A DNA stretch of 64,000 nt from Branchiostoma belcheri (GCF_001625305.1 NW_017804353.1:3344290-3408289); one strand, 5' to 3'. Shown: positions 48,301 to 57,074, counted from the first letter of the stretch. Translations and numbers: made by a program. Notes: generated from the sequence alone by a model not told the origin.

Positions 48301-51300
48301 ACACCCCCGTACATACTGTATACTGGCCGGCCCTCCCTGCACCAACACACACACCACAGGGTTCGCCTTCTTTCTGGAGGTTGTGCCCGGAAGAACTGGA
48401 AATAAAGATCAGGTACATGTACATTGTATAACAAGAAAGGTAATAATTGCAAAGCAAAAAAAATAAATAAAGTCATAATGTTTTTAACCTTCACATGATA
48501 GTTAATAAGCTACAGCTCTGTTTATTCTTAATTTCTCAAAATATTCAATTATATGATGACCAGACCCTCCAAGTCCTGCTACTTGCTACATAATGTAGCC
48601 CAACCCCACACGGTGGCAGACTACTAGGGAGCCGGCAAAAAGCGAGGTTCAGTCAGGCTACAGCACTAGTTACCATGGTGAGTATTTGAGAACCAATCTT
48701 TCCTTATTTACTATACATGTAGCCTTGTTACCAGACCTACTATAGCTCCTGAGTCCTACATCCTCTCTGCAAACATCTACATCTAATATTATAGGTCTGG
48801 CAACCAGGCTACTATACAAGTCATGTATATACGTGTACACATGTAGTGCTGATAACCAGAAGTGGGCCATACCATTGTAGACCTGGCGGGGTGATCTGTA
48901 GTGGTGCTGCAGCTGGAGGCGCAGGTCCTGCTCTGCGGTCCAGTTGTCGTTTGAGCCGTCGTCCACCACGATGAAGTGTGTGTGGTCAGGGTTCAGCTCC
49001 CACTGCTCCTTCATCTCATCCTGGACAACCCGCTGTGTGCCCATCAAATATAAATCGATCAATAATTGACCAATGAATCAATCATAAATTATGAAATAAT
49101 CAGTGATTATCCATATTTTGGGACCTTTCACACTAAACTTCCTGTCTGAGCCCCAACATGACTAGCATTTGGAAAAAACAAAGGAAACACACATAAAGAC
49201 ACATTAATAAGTAAAATACATAATTCTATGCACCATTGACACCAATTTCTCCTTGCTGCCTAACCCCATAATCAATACAAAGCTGGTGCCAAATGACTAC
49301 CTTAGCATGCTAAAGGTTAAAGACAAAGCTTTAAGTTGTACCCACCCATCTCGGCAGCATCTGAGCCACAGCACAGAACGGCAGGATCCCGACGGCCCGG
49401 AGCGTGGGTTGGTCGTCCTCTTCCTTCACCACGACGTACTCCCGCCGCGCTTTTTCCCGCTTCAGCGCATCTCCAACCAGCTTCCCCACGCCCAGGTTTG
49501 CCCCATTGGTGATCAGCCACATGTTGGTGGTGGAGGCAAGCTGGGGGGAGTAAAAAATGTAAATACTTTGATGGCCATTGGTACACTTTGGTATGTTCCA
49601 ATGCCCCTATGTTCTGACACCCCTGTATTCCGACATTGGGTTAGGGTTGTTTGAACATACATGTTCGTTGAGTATAGCAGAATAAAGGGCAGTCAGATCC
49701 TAGGGTTGTAAGTAAGCAAATGTTCTGGCACTTCAAATCTGAAGCAACTCCAATCTTTGTTCTGATAATAGTCTGTGCCTTGCTGCACACTATTTTAGAG
49801 AGTGAATACTAGGTACAGTCAGATTCAAGTTTTCCTCCCTAACCACCTCCATTTCTATCCTAAGCCTTTTTTCGTTAAAATTCTACTTTTGTTTAGAACA
49901 AGAAGCAAGGTAACAAATGCATGATCATGGCATTACCATACCAGTGGCTATCTCATTCATTTATTTGTTTGTTCATCCGATCCAAACCTTGATCAGTCCC
50001 GTCTGTAGGGCGTCGTAAATTTTTCTCCGCTTCCAGAGGCTGAAGTAGTCCGGCTCGCAGTAGAGCGACAGGATGACCTTTGGCCTCTCGATCCGCCATG
50101 TTCGATGGAGGTGTTCGCTGATGACGTCCATGGAGGGGCAGTTCACCTTGTTCAGCAGCAAATATGGTCGACCCTGGGACAAACACAAACAGACAATCAA
50201 AACAGATTGAAAGTGTGTATGAGTTCTCTGAGTTGACAGAATGATATCTCTAAAGGCTTACATGAAGATGGAAAACCATGATTTTGAGTATATGAGGCTT
50301 TTGTATCCTTGCAGGAGAAATAGAACAGAAACCCTTGTAAGTCAGACTTTATCTTCTAAGTTGGAAATCACAAAATGAATCATGATACACACACTACTTA
50401 CAGAATTTTTGTTTATGTATTACAATTTTTCACATACATGGAAGGCATGGTGGAAAAGTTGGTAACAAAGCCAACATGCTGACAAGGTCATACAAGTGCA
50501 TTTCAGACTTAAAAAAAAACAGAAACGTACCTCCTCCCCGTATCGCAGTGGTAGCACCCCCTCCATGTATGACCCCTGGGGCAGCAGGAACTGTAGGGAG
50601 GTCGTTGACCCCTGGTTGTTCTGTTCCGCCAGAAAGTCGGCCAGCTCCATCTGAAGGTCGTCTTCCTCACTGTCCTCGCTGTCACTGCCACAGCACTGGG
50701 GAAGGGAAAACAACAGCTGTCAAACCTCAAGGTGACAGACTGGAGAAGGTAATATGCAGGGCTCAGAATACTTATTGGTTTCAGCAAACCTGCACTGGTG
50801 CAGGTGAGGTGCACTGGTGCAGGTAGCACTGAAAATTACCTGCAACAGCCAAATTTTACCTGCACTACCATTTAAGAAGTATGGATCATGTCTAAAACTA
50901 TTCAGAAACCATTGCCAAATTTCTTTCCACATACACCTACATGTGTACATAAACCCAGTATGGACTGGTGTAGGTTTGGGGTAGATAGATATCAGAAACA
51001 CCTAAATAGCTCCAATTTTACCTGTAATAACCAGTGGATACACAGATGATATTTTGAGCCCCAGAAATGGGTGACAACTCCTCATCAGATGGCAGGCCTT
51101 AGATTTATTTCATCACAGGACTTGAGTTAAAATGATTAAAAGTACCTAGCCTCAGTAAGGACATCCGTTATTTACATTGCGTCATTGACTTCGAGTGGTG
51201 TTGAGTGGCATCAAGAGGCTTAGTAGGGGACATGAGATCGAGAGGTCACAGGTTCGATCCCTCAGCTGGCATTACGCTGGCCATAAGCTCTCAGGGAGGA

Positions 51301-51799
51301 TGCCAAATCCCGTCTATCTAAGATTATGTACTTACCTTCAGTTTGTTCTCCATCAGAGACTGGATTATTTCTGCCAGGTTAGTATCCCATCTGAGTTGTC
51401 AATGAAGTTAATCCTCTCTTGACTTCTTTGACTTTTGGGGAACAAATTTGGATGCTACATGTATATGTCAATACTATAAGGGTGACATGTCTAACACAGT
51501 GAGCTGCCTCCCACTACTACATAAGGCTTAGCACAAATATTAATAGTAGAAGAAGAGACAATACTTACTGTGAGATACTTAGATGCATGGTGTCTTTTCC
51601 AGAAGCATGGAAATCTTGTTTTTGTTCTGAACCGTGGCCTATGTGACAGCGTCCTATGCGCCGATGTCGGTGGTGCGTGAGTTCGTTCCTCCGCAGCCAC
51701 CTCAGAGACCTTCAACCCATCGTCATCCGAGGAGTTGTCGTCGGAAGACACTTGTGGGAAACGTCCGACCATTTCAGCTCCTTGTAGGTCACAGGTCAT
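30334..51799 (-). CDS. TRPM2: TRPM2-like cation channel with C-terminal NUDT9-H domain
   Basis: Thirty exons on the minus strand, in transcript order: 51799-51569, 50695-50531, 50173-49988, 49540-49346, 49032-48873, 48395-48212, 46356-46218, 45370-45277, 44993-44869, 44745-44617, 44287-44228, 43810-43646, 43418-43240, 42946-42700, 42262-42110, 41603-41439, 41071-40928, 40521-40276, 39749-39575, 39223-39028, 38622-38445, 38251-38064, 37797-37646, 35606-35381, 35001-34825, 34463-34377, 33984-33858, 33461-33342, 32912-32712, 30435-30334. Phases agree; 4896 nt, 1631 aa (human TRPM2 about 1500). Residues 130-670 form the TRPM homology region ([41 protein letters not shown]). About 755-1110 form the transmembrane part. 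About 1115-1170 is the TRP helix region ([17 protein letters not shown]), about 1235-1285 a coiled coil, and about 1286-1631 the NUDT9-H domain ([31 protein letters not shown]). Known TRPM2 is a Ca-permeable channel opened by ADP-ribose and Ca. Key channel and Nudix residues differ here, so it may be a divergent paralogue. An ATG nine codons downstream (51772) is an alternative start. Confidence 0.88.
31240..31340 (+). repeat. interspersed repeat with GTACCTGGTTGGGC ... CCCGTAAAAACTGGGCT
   Basis: CTCCAGGGGGGGCTCCCC, TGGTACCTGGTTGGGCC and GCCCGTAAAAACTGGGCT recur in the same order at 32345-32475. Both copies are in the last TRPM2-like intron. Confidence 0.6.
32345..32475 (+). repeat. second copy of the GTACCTGGTTGGGC repeat
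   Basis: CTTCCAGGGGGGACTGCCCT, GTGTACCTGGTTGGGCTGG and CAGCCCGTAAAAAAACTGG match the copy at 31240. It has about 30 extra bases in the middle. Confidence 0.6.
32965..33268 (+). repeat. tandem copies of the GGTTCTGGATAG interspersed repeat
   Basis: At least two and a half units of about 90-100 bp: CTAGCTCTATGCCTGAATGG, GGTTAGGGTTAGGATC, TGGTTCTGGACAGTCTC, then again from TAGTTCTATGTCCGAATGGG. It lies between the Nudix-box exon and the exon at 32912. Confidence 0.7.
34296..34318 (-). pseudogene. echo of a TRPM2-like exon 3' edge and donor
   Basis: On the minus strand GCATGTTGGCCATCTGCACA then AG|GTACAT repeats the exon end at 34377 (GCATGCTGGCCATATGCACA, AG|GTACGG) about 80 bp further into the intron. 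The donor is intact. Confidence 0.65.
36333..37247 (-). CDS. NHL-repeat protein ORF (TRIM-NHL-like), nested in a TRPM2-like intron
   Basis: A single uninterrupted frame of 304 codons, with a stop codon two codons upstream of its ATG. After a His/Asn-rich start it has about six NHL beta-propeller blades: [91 protein letters not shown] and [17 protein letters not shown]. Such domains close TRIM2/3/71-type ubiquitin ligases, a family expanded in amphioxus, but no RING, B-box or coiled coil is present here. It lies between TRPM2-like exons at 37646 and 35606 on the same strand and cannot be part of that transcript in frame. It may be a retrocopy or a stand-alone gene; expression is unknown. Confidence 0.75.
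   Translation of the reverse strand: MAVVPLNLEVPTSSNASTSGRNHHHNQRQGECHTESITFGEKGSETGQFNLPFGATVSDEGEIFIADCWNQRIQVFTLQGMFVRQFTTSKQNLVPHDVAVDGEGNLWVVGRSGLTELAVQYHKHGNELRKIDLGNSGWWRGVAVDTRRNCILITQTTTGDRGSPHGKVLLFRADGTCIQAVDRRQMLENPIYIAVDTKGNILVSDCEKHCVFVYSEDRQFQFKFGDEGSGEGQLCLPCGICTDRAGNIIVADSGNKCVEMFDKTGKFLKHVTTDKRGPRAVAMATQGQLIVTFWNHTVSILQNY
37501..37590 (-). pseudogene. near-intact echo of the TRPM2-like coiled-coil exon end
   Basis: The minus strand encodes [18 protein letters not shown] followed by G|GTGGGT, a copy of [19 protein letters not shown] and its donor at 37646. It has a net 3-nt loss, so the frame is kept, and lies about 110 bp downstream in the intron. A more decayed third copy is at about 38641-38745, two exons upstream. 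Confidence 0.75.
38002..38024 (+). repeat. short CCCTAA telomere-like run
   Basis: AACCCTAACCCTAACCCTCC, about three units, in a TRPM2-like intron. It is too short to imply a telomere. Confidence 0.7.
39237..39335 (-). pseudogene. echo of TRPM2-like exon after the pore
   Basis: Forward-strand blocks CAGGTGGGCATGGTAATGTT and CAGGCCCTCACAGTTACCTG repeat parts of the exon at 39223-39028 (CAGGTTGGCATGGTAACGTT; AGGCCCTCACAGTTACCTGT). The middle is deleted. It lies just upstream of the exon in transcript direction. Confidence 0.6.
39397..39445 (-). pseudogene. echo of the pore-exon 3' end
   Basis: AGGTAGCCGTATGGAGTGAG and CCAGACCTGCA repeat 39580-39625 of the exon that encodes the pore loop, about 180 bp further into the intron. 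Confidence 0.6.
39845..40175 (-). pseudogene. two decayed echoes of the S5/pore exon
   Basis: At 39850-39935 the order GCAGGATCTGTGACAGCACG, CCGTGGATGCACATAAACAC, AACAGGTCGATCTGGATCTG repeats the exon segment 39668-39752, including its acceptor side. A more diverged copy spans 40045-40175 (AACACCAACAGGTCAATCTG; GCACGGGAACAACACAAATA). The first copy still reads [20 protein letters not shown] without a stop. Confidence 0.7.
40676..40912 (+). repeat. interspersed repeat, GGTGACCAGCCCCTCC family
   Basis: One copy starts GGTGACCAGCCCCTCCAACT and runs through GCTACATAATGTA, CCAACACCACAGGGTGTCT and CTACAGCAC to GAACTGAGCAAAAACACG. A second start (GTGACCAGCCCCCCAACTCT) follows at 40853. It lies immediately beside the exon at 41071-40928. 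Confidence 0.75.
41227..41385 (+). repeat. interspersed repeat, GGTGACCAGCCCCTCC family
   Basis: GGTGACCAGCCCCTCAAAAT, CTTGCTACATAATGTACTAG, CCAACACCACAGGGTGTCTA and CTACAGCACTAGTTGCCATT, ending near ACTGACCAAAAACA. Same order as 40676. Confidence 0.75.
42563..42668 (-). pseudogene. echo of the 3' half of a TRPM2-like exon
   Basis: The minus strand encodes [20 protein letters not shown] then [15 protein letters not shown], against [20 protein letters not shown] / [15 protein letters not shown] in the exon ending at 42700. The frame is open, but the donor is replaced by an AAACAAAC repeat. It lies about 140 bp downstream of the exon in transcript direction. Confidence 0.85.
43162..43231 (+). 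repeat. interspersed repeat, CTGCGAAGCTGGTGTGTTA family
   Basis: GCGTGTCTGCGAAGCTGGTG, ATGCCGAAAGACGGTTATAC and CTATACCGATACAGATACG. A second copy is at 54531-54609. This copy ends about ten bases from the splice donor of the TRPM2-like exon ending at 43240. Confidence 0.75.
44521..44578 (-). repeat. half copy of the TAGCCTCTACCAGGCTTC MITE
   Basis: TTTGGTCAATTTCTACTCTT then AGCCTGGTAGAGGCTA matches the right arm of the copy at 57877-58024. The left arm is absent. Confidence 0.7.
44826..44840 (-). other. duplicated splice donor of a TRPM2-like exon
   Basis: On the minus strand ACATCAAG|GTAAACTCACCT follows the proper donor ACATCAAG|GTAAAGTCACCT (exon end 44869) by 31 nt. Both match the donor consensus; use of the second would shift the frame. 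Confidence 0.65.
45430..45655 (-). repeat. tRNA-derived SINE-like element (reverse)
   Basis: On the minus strand it begins GGATCGTGTGGCATAACGGC, with an A-box-like AGAGTGCTCGAC and a B-box GGTTCGAGTCC, then TTGGGAAAGGCACTTCTCGA. The tRNA-like head and the AAAGGCACTT block resemble the element at 10985. Confidence 0.55.
45935..46095 (+). repeat. GTGA microsatellite
   Basis: Imperfect (GAGT)n/(GTGA)n in a TRPM2-like intron. Confidence 0.85.
46440..46490 (-). pseudogene. echo of a TRPM2-like exon start with acceptor
   Basis: On the minus strand CTTCAG|ACCTGCCAAGGAAGACTGG and ATGCAGTACTTGAGA repeat the acceptor and first 35 bases of the exon at 46356, about 120 bp upstream in transcript direction. 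The coding sense ([11 protein letters not shown] against [11 protein letters not shown]) is kept. A third, weaker copy is at about 46565-46620. Confidence 0.75.
48555..48692 (+). repeat. interspersed repeat, GGTGACCAGCCCCTCC family
   Basis: GATGACCAGACCCTCCAAGT, ACTTGCTACATAATGTAGCC, CAACCCCACACGGTGGCAGA and CTACAGCACTAGTTACCATG. Confidence 0.7.
51190..51310 (+). repeat. tRNA-like SINE head
   Basis: TGGCATCAAGAGGCTTAGTA resembles an A box and CACAGGTTCGATCCC a B box; CATAAGCTCTCAGGGAGG follows. It lies in intron 1 of the TRPM2-like gene. Confidence 0.4.
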
Positions 51800-51806
51800 A
51801 GGTCAG

Positions 51807-51854
51807 AAATGTCCAACCATTTCAGCTCCTTGTAGGTCACAGGTGATAGGGCAG
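51807..51854 (-). promoter_or_regulatory. duplicated TRPM2-like start region with a five-codon uORF
   Basis: This is a direct copy of 51760-51805, both reading GACCTACAAGGAGCTGAAAT then GG on the minus strand. In the copy the ATG at 51820 opens a tiny frame, MVGHF then TGA, parallel to MVGRF of the real protein. It is likely a 5' UTR uORF made by duplication. Confidence 0.6.
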
Positions 51855-51995
51855 GTCATTCAGCATTGCCCTACAACAGTAAAAAAAACAGCAGACCTGT
51901 AAATAATCTCAAAATTCAACATGCCAGTTTGGACAACTGGACGGCCCAATTCACACTAGTATGTTATAAACGGGGCATATCCATTCTCTAACCAC

Positions 51996-52338
51996 TGTAT
52001 TTTTGTGTAATTTTGAGGCTTCAAGTCTAATGGCTACACTAGCGACTTGCGTCATAATATGATATATATTACACAAGCAAGTTCGATTTCATGTTATATG
52101 AGCCATGGCATTGAATGTCAAATTGTCGTGCCACTAAGAAATTCCCTAATGAGTCCCGGTGACGCCATGTAGCGCACGACAATTTGACATTCAACGCTAT
52201 GGCTCATATAACATGAAATCGAACTTGCTTGTGTAATATCAAGGACATTATACACAGTGTATAATGTCCTTGGTAATATATATTATGACGGTAGCGTAGC
52301 CATTAGACTTGAAGCCTCAAAATTCTACAAAAATACAC
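51996..52338. mobile_element. long palindromic MITE with a nested hairpin insertion
   Basis: The arms start TTTTGAGGCTTCAAGTCTAA on both strands and continue through AAGCAAGTTCGATTTCATGT and GCTCATATAACATGAAATCG, leaving a loop of about 30 bp near 52135-52165. The right arm alone contains AAGGACATTATACAC / GTGTATAATGTCCTT (52241-52271), a perfect hairpin absent from the left arm, flanked by ATATTAC-like duplicates. Confidence 0.85.
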
Positions 52339-54530
52339 TTGTTAGAGAAGGGTATGCGTGCATTACAATAAGAGAAGAATTTTGTGTGTCATCAAGTATG
52401 AAAGCATTTGCATTTGTTTGCAAATACTATTCGTGCTAACGTTAGGACTTAAGAAGAAAGTGACGCTATGTACTTTGGCATGAATAAGTCCAGGGTGGAC
52501 TACCTAAGGAATGCGACACTGATGAGAGGATGTCAAAAACAGATTCACCTACTACCGGTATCTCCACTTACAGTCTATAAGTAATTATTTCTTTCGGCAT
52601 TAAAGATTTTGACAGTATACAGAACTATATGTATGACAGTATCCAGCCGATTAGTTACCGGTAGCCTGTTAAATACTGTCTTGGTTACTTGGAGATTAGG
52701 TTTACCAGTGCTATAGTATTATAAAGTGAACAGCACTTACTAGTGGGACATTTCCGGTGGTCGATACTGCATGCACCGTCTTACGTCGCATCAAGTACAT
52801 GATTGCACAGACTCCTGCGCAAAACGCGCTCTCTCCCAAGAAGCCAAAATATTCGTCGTAACGAATGTGGGCTTACACCGGAAGAAGAAGAAGAAGAAGA
52901 AGTATCAAAAGCGCGCCAAAAGTGCAGTGTTCCAACATGTTCAGGACATCACTACTGGCCGAATACGGCTCTGAAACTGAATTTATAGCAGAGGGAACTT
53001 TGTCGTTGATTAGCTGCACCCAGAAGTCCAGGCCAGGGCTAGCTCAGTTCTGTACAAATAGTTGTCGAGCTCTTCCGCAAACAAATGTTGGTTCCTTGAT
53101 GTTTGGTCTATCCGATTTATATAAAGGGGTGTTAGCTTATTTTCAAGAAAACATGTTAGTCAAATTTAAAAATTACTACGTATGCATCTATTCCTAGTAT
53201 TGAAAAAAGGCTATATGTCAAAATATTGGTGATTTGTATCTATCAAGGCACGAACATATATTGTGTTAGTTTCCATAAAATAACGCCCGTGATATGTCTC
53301 CCCTTACAAAAGTGGACTAACCTTTGAGGATTTAGGTCTCTACCACTCGTATGGGGGGTGTTTTATGTTTCATCGTCTTTAACATGAGGTCGTTAATCGA
53401 CACTAGTAGTTGTTTAAATTTAGATTCAACAATAAAATTGATATAACTAAGATGTTTTTTATATTGAAATTGAAAAGTAAGACTTACTGTTGATATCAGA
53501 AGCTAACCATTTTGAACCATTCTCCCTTATAAAGACAGTGGGCCAATCCAAGCAGCTGCATGTTGCATTTGGGGAAACCAGCTTTCCCCAAATAAATAAA
53601 TCTCTGACCCGACGCGATTTTCGACATTCTATAGCGTTTGAATCTATCCAAAACCATCACAGTCCGGTAGGTAAGACATTCATTTACCTTTCTACTAAAC
53701 AGTTCGAGCTTATCGACAGGGAAACGTCACAAACTAAGCAAAGTGAAGTGTGTCCTGACCCAGATTATGTGTGACCTACATATTTTGTACATCTGAGATG
53801 GGGGGGGGGCGCTATATATAAAACAATTTGTATAATGAGTAAGTTGTAAATGACTAAAAGTCAAAGGCGAAAGTCTCTTCATGTTACGCCTTCTTGTGTA
53901 CGGATGCTCAACTATGGATCCGATTGATACGCGAGGATGAGAGGATGAGACTCAGAGCCAACTTCTACTTTATTTCTTTGTTCTAGGATCTACATGTGGT
54001 AACGATCATTTCTAGCGCATGTGTAGGTGGGCAAGGCCCCTATGGTGTCTATTAAGTTTGCCTGATGAGAACTTAGTATCTACATGTACATCTATCTACA
54101 TCTATAGGTTACTGAAGAATGCCCTCACGGGGCTTCACGTTCAGGTGATGTATCTGGATGTGTAACACTTTACTGTTTACATAACTTGTAAACTGCTTTT
54201 CTATCTACCATTTTTGTCTATCCATATTTTGTCTGCCTGTTGTTGTGACCTCGCTCAATGAACAGCTGTCACCAGGATCATTTGAGCATGCCATGATCAA
54301 ATGAATAACAAAGGCTCAAACATACATATCTCTCAGCTTGTTGGGCAGCTGTGACTTTTGGGGCCTCAGGCATCGACTTGGAGGTATTAAAATCACTTGT
54401 CAATAATACTGGAGGATGAATTTAGGATAACAAATATTGTAACATGTATTACATAGAATCAAAGTGACCAAGTACGCTTAAAATAACAAATAATATATTT
54501 ACAGAGAATGCATGACGTTGAATTAGAGTG

Positions 54531-54609
54531 CCGCGTGCCTGCGAAGCTGGTGTGTTACGCCGAAAGGCAGTTATACCAGCTATACAGATACAGATACAGA
54601 TACAGATAG
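54531..54609 (+). repeat. interspersed repeat, CTGCGAAGCTGGTGTGTTA family
   Basis: GCGTGCCTGCGAAGCTGGTG, TACGCCGAAAGGCAGTTATA, CAGCTATACAGATACAGATA with extra GATACA units. It lies just upstream of the zinc-finger coding exon. Confidence 0.75.
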
Positions 54610-54698
54610 AGTGAAGTGAAGTAAACTATCTCTCTGAGCCTCATAGAAAAAGGAATGCAGATTCCATGCATTTACATAACTTTCCCCTCTGTGTAGGA

Positions 54699-57074
54699 AT
54701 GGAGGAGCCAAGCTGTGGGTTTCCTGCTGACGACCTGCCTACAGAGTGTTCTGGGAATGAGATGGAAGATCTTGGGAACAAGATGGAACAACCTGGGAAC
54801 GAGATTGAACAACAAGGTAATGAGATGGAACAACCTTGGAACAAGACTGAACACCTTGGGAATGAGATTGAACACCCTGGGATCAAGACTGAACACCCTG
54901 GGAATGAGATTGAACACCCTGTGGTCAAGAATAAAAACCCTGGGAATGAGATTGAACATCCTGGGAAGGAGATGGAACAAACTGAGACCGAGACTGAACA
55001 CCCTGGGGTCAAGACTGAACATCCTGGGACCAAGACTGAACACCCTGGGAATGAGACGGAACACCCTGGGAATGAGATGGAACAACCTGAGACCGAGATG
55101 GAACAACCTGAGACCGAGATGGAACAACCTGGGAACGAGATTGAACACCCTGGGATCAAGACTGAACACCCTGGGAATGAGATTGAACACCCTGTGGTCA
55201 AGAATAAAAACCCTGGGAACGAGATTGAACACCCTGGGATCGAGACTGAACACCCTGGGAACGAGATTGAACATCCTGGGATCGAGACTGAACACCCTGG
55301 GAACCAGACTGAACAAAGTGGGGCTGAGACGAACCTCAGGAAGTACCTGGCATCAAACTCGGAAGGGCAGAACAACGGAGATATTCTGAGTAAGGAAATG
55401 CTTGGTGCAAACTCTACCCAGTCTGATGAACCCAACGTTTGTGGGGTGTGTGGATACAGGGCAGCCTACAAGTCTAACCTAACCATACATATGAGAACAC
55501 ATACAGGTGAGAAACCCTACAAGTGTGACCAATGTGACTATTCTGCTACACAGAAAGTCTGTTTAGATAAGCACATGGCTAAACACACTGGAGACAAACC
55601 CTACAAGTGTGGGGAGTGTGGATACGAGACAGTTAACAAGTATCACCTAAAAGTACATACCAGAATACATACAGGTGACAAACCCTATGCGTGTGGAGTG
55701 TGTACGTACAAGACAGCTTACAAGTGTAGCTTAAAAGCACATATCAGAACTCACACTGGTGACAAGCCCTTCAAATGTGACCAGTGTGACTTTTCTGCAG
55801 CACAGTAAAAGTAATCTAGACCGGCACATTGACTNNNNNNNNNNNNNNNNNNNNNNNNNNNNNNNNNNNNNNNNNNNNNNNNNNNNNNNNNNNAGCTATC
55901 CATACATATGGCAACACATACAGGTGAGAAACCCTACAAATGTGACCAGTGTGACTTTGCTTCCGCACAGAAAACAAATTTAGACCGGCACATTCTTACA
56001 CACACGGGGGAGAAACCCTACATGTGTGGGGAGTGTGGATTCAGGACAGCTGGCAGGCAAAGCCTAACCATACATATGAGAAAACATACAGGTGAGAAAC
56101 CCTACAAATGTGACAAGTGCGACTATTCTGCTACACAGAAAACCCACTTAGACCGGCACATAACTATGCACACCGGAGACAAACCCTTCACGTGTGGGGA
56201 GTGTGGGTACAGGACAGCTTACAACGCTCGCCTAACTATACACATGAGACAACATACAGGTGAGAAACCCTACAAATGTGACCAGTGTGATTATTCTGCT
56301 GCGCACACAAACACTTTAGCCCGACACATGGCTACCATACACAAGGGCGACAAACCTTACATGTGTTCCATGTGTGGATACAGGACGTCAGACAAGTCTG
56401 CACTAACTGTACATTTCAGAAGACACACTGGTGAGAGACCCTTCAAGTGTAATCAGTGTGACTACTCTGCTGCACAGAGAGCTGCTTTTGACCGACACAT
56501 GGCCAGACACACCGGAGAGAAACCCTACATGTGTGGGGAGTGTGGGTACAGAACAATTGCCAGAGATAACCTAACTGTACATATGAGAACACATACAGGT
56601 GAGAGACCGTACAAATGTGACCGGTGTGACTTTTCTGGTAAACGGAAACGTGATTTGGACCAACACATGGCTTCTAAACACACTGGAGAGAAACCCTACT
56701 TGTGTGGCCGCGGAGAGTGTGGCTACAGGACTGCCATCAGGTCTAACCTAGCTACCCATATTGCTAGAAAACATGCAAGTGAGCACGAGAAACCCTACAA
56801 ATGTAATGTGTGCAACTATTCTGCTGCATGGAAGTCTATTTTAGACACACACATGGTTAAACACACTGGAGTAAAACCCTACATGTGTGAGAAGTGTGGA
56901 TACAGGACAACTACAAACTGTAACCTGTTAAAGCACATGAGATCAAAACATGCAGATGAGAATCCAGTACAAGATCAGCAGTGTGACTCTACAGTCTTCC
57001 CTGATCAGAACCAACTCATGGCTCCACACACTGAGATGGTTCAGGACAAGGACTTACCTGTGTTCACAATGTGA
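54699..57074 (+). CDS. C2H2 zinc-finger protein with a seven-residue N-terminal repeat
   Basis: The coding exon begins after an acceptor (TGTGTAG, 54696) with ATG at 54699; further 5' exons are possible. Residues 20-208 are 27 tandem heptads of the type NEIEHPG / IKTEHPG. Then come about 17-18 C2H2 fingers with TGEKPY linkers, alternating two kinds, CDQCDYSA and CGECGYRT, which points to growth by duplication of a two-finger unit. The frame stops at 55806 (TAA) within the fifth finger: one extra T follows SAAQ, next to a 59-N gap (55835-55893), and the same frame resumes after it at 55894 and runs to TGA after VFTM at 57074. The break is most likely an assembly or sequencing fault. Predicted nuclear DNA-binding protein; targets unknown. 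Confidence 0.85.
54756..55322 (+). repeat. 21-bp coding minisatellite (27 units)
   Basis: Units such as GGGAATGAGATTGAACACCC repeat with a 21-bp period. A block of five units (6-10) recurs as units 19-23, which shows a second, longer duplication. Because the period is a multiple of three and stop-free, several other frames, also on the minus strand, stay open and are spurious. Confidence 0.9.
55835..55893. other. assembly gap of 59 N inside the finger array
   Basis: Distance between the first Cys of the finger before the gap (55776) and that of the next finger of the same kind (55941) is 165 nt; a two-finger unit is 168 nt. After discounting the extra T, the gap seems about 4 nt too short if a single finger pair is spanned. 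Confidence 0.9.

Larger units (their letters stand above)
51800..54698. other. region between divergent TRPM2-like and zinc-finger genes
   Basis: Presumed to hold both promoters, but no promoter element is clear. It contains an echo of the TRPM2-like start codon (51807-51854), a 340-bp palindrome (51996-52338), a GAA run (about 52877-52902) and a CTGCGAAGCTGG repeat (54531-54609). An open frame of 94 codons at 53490-53774 has no motif I recognise. Confidence 0.5.

Noticed and set aside
53490..53774. 94-codon ORF upstream of the zinc-finger gene
   Set aside because: No motif, no splice or start context, average composition; could be chance.
54715..55389. 224-codon plus-strand ORF with RLNTLG repeats
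   Set aside because: Shifted frame of the same minisatellite.
54641..55435. Long minus-strand ORFs (264 and 214 codons) rich in CSISFPG-type repeats
   Set aside because: They are the antisense of the 21-bp stop-free minisatellite of the zinc-finger gene; there is no independent signal.
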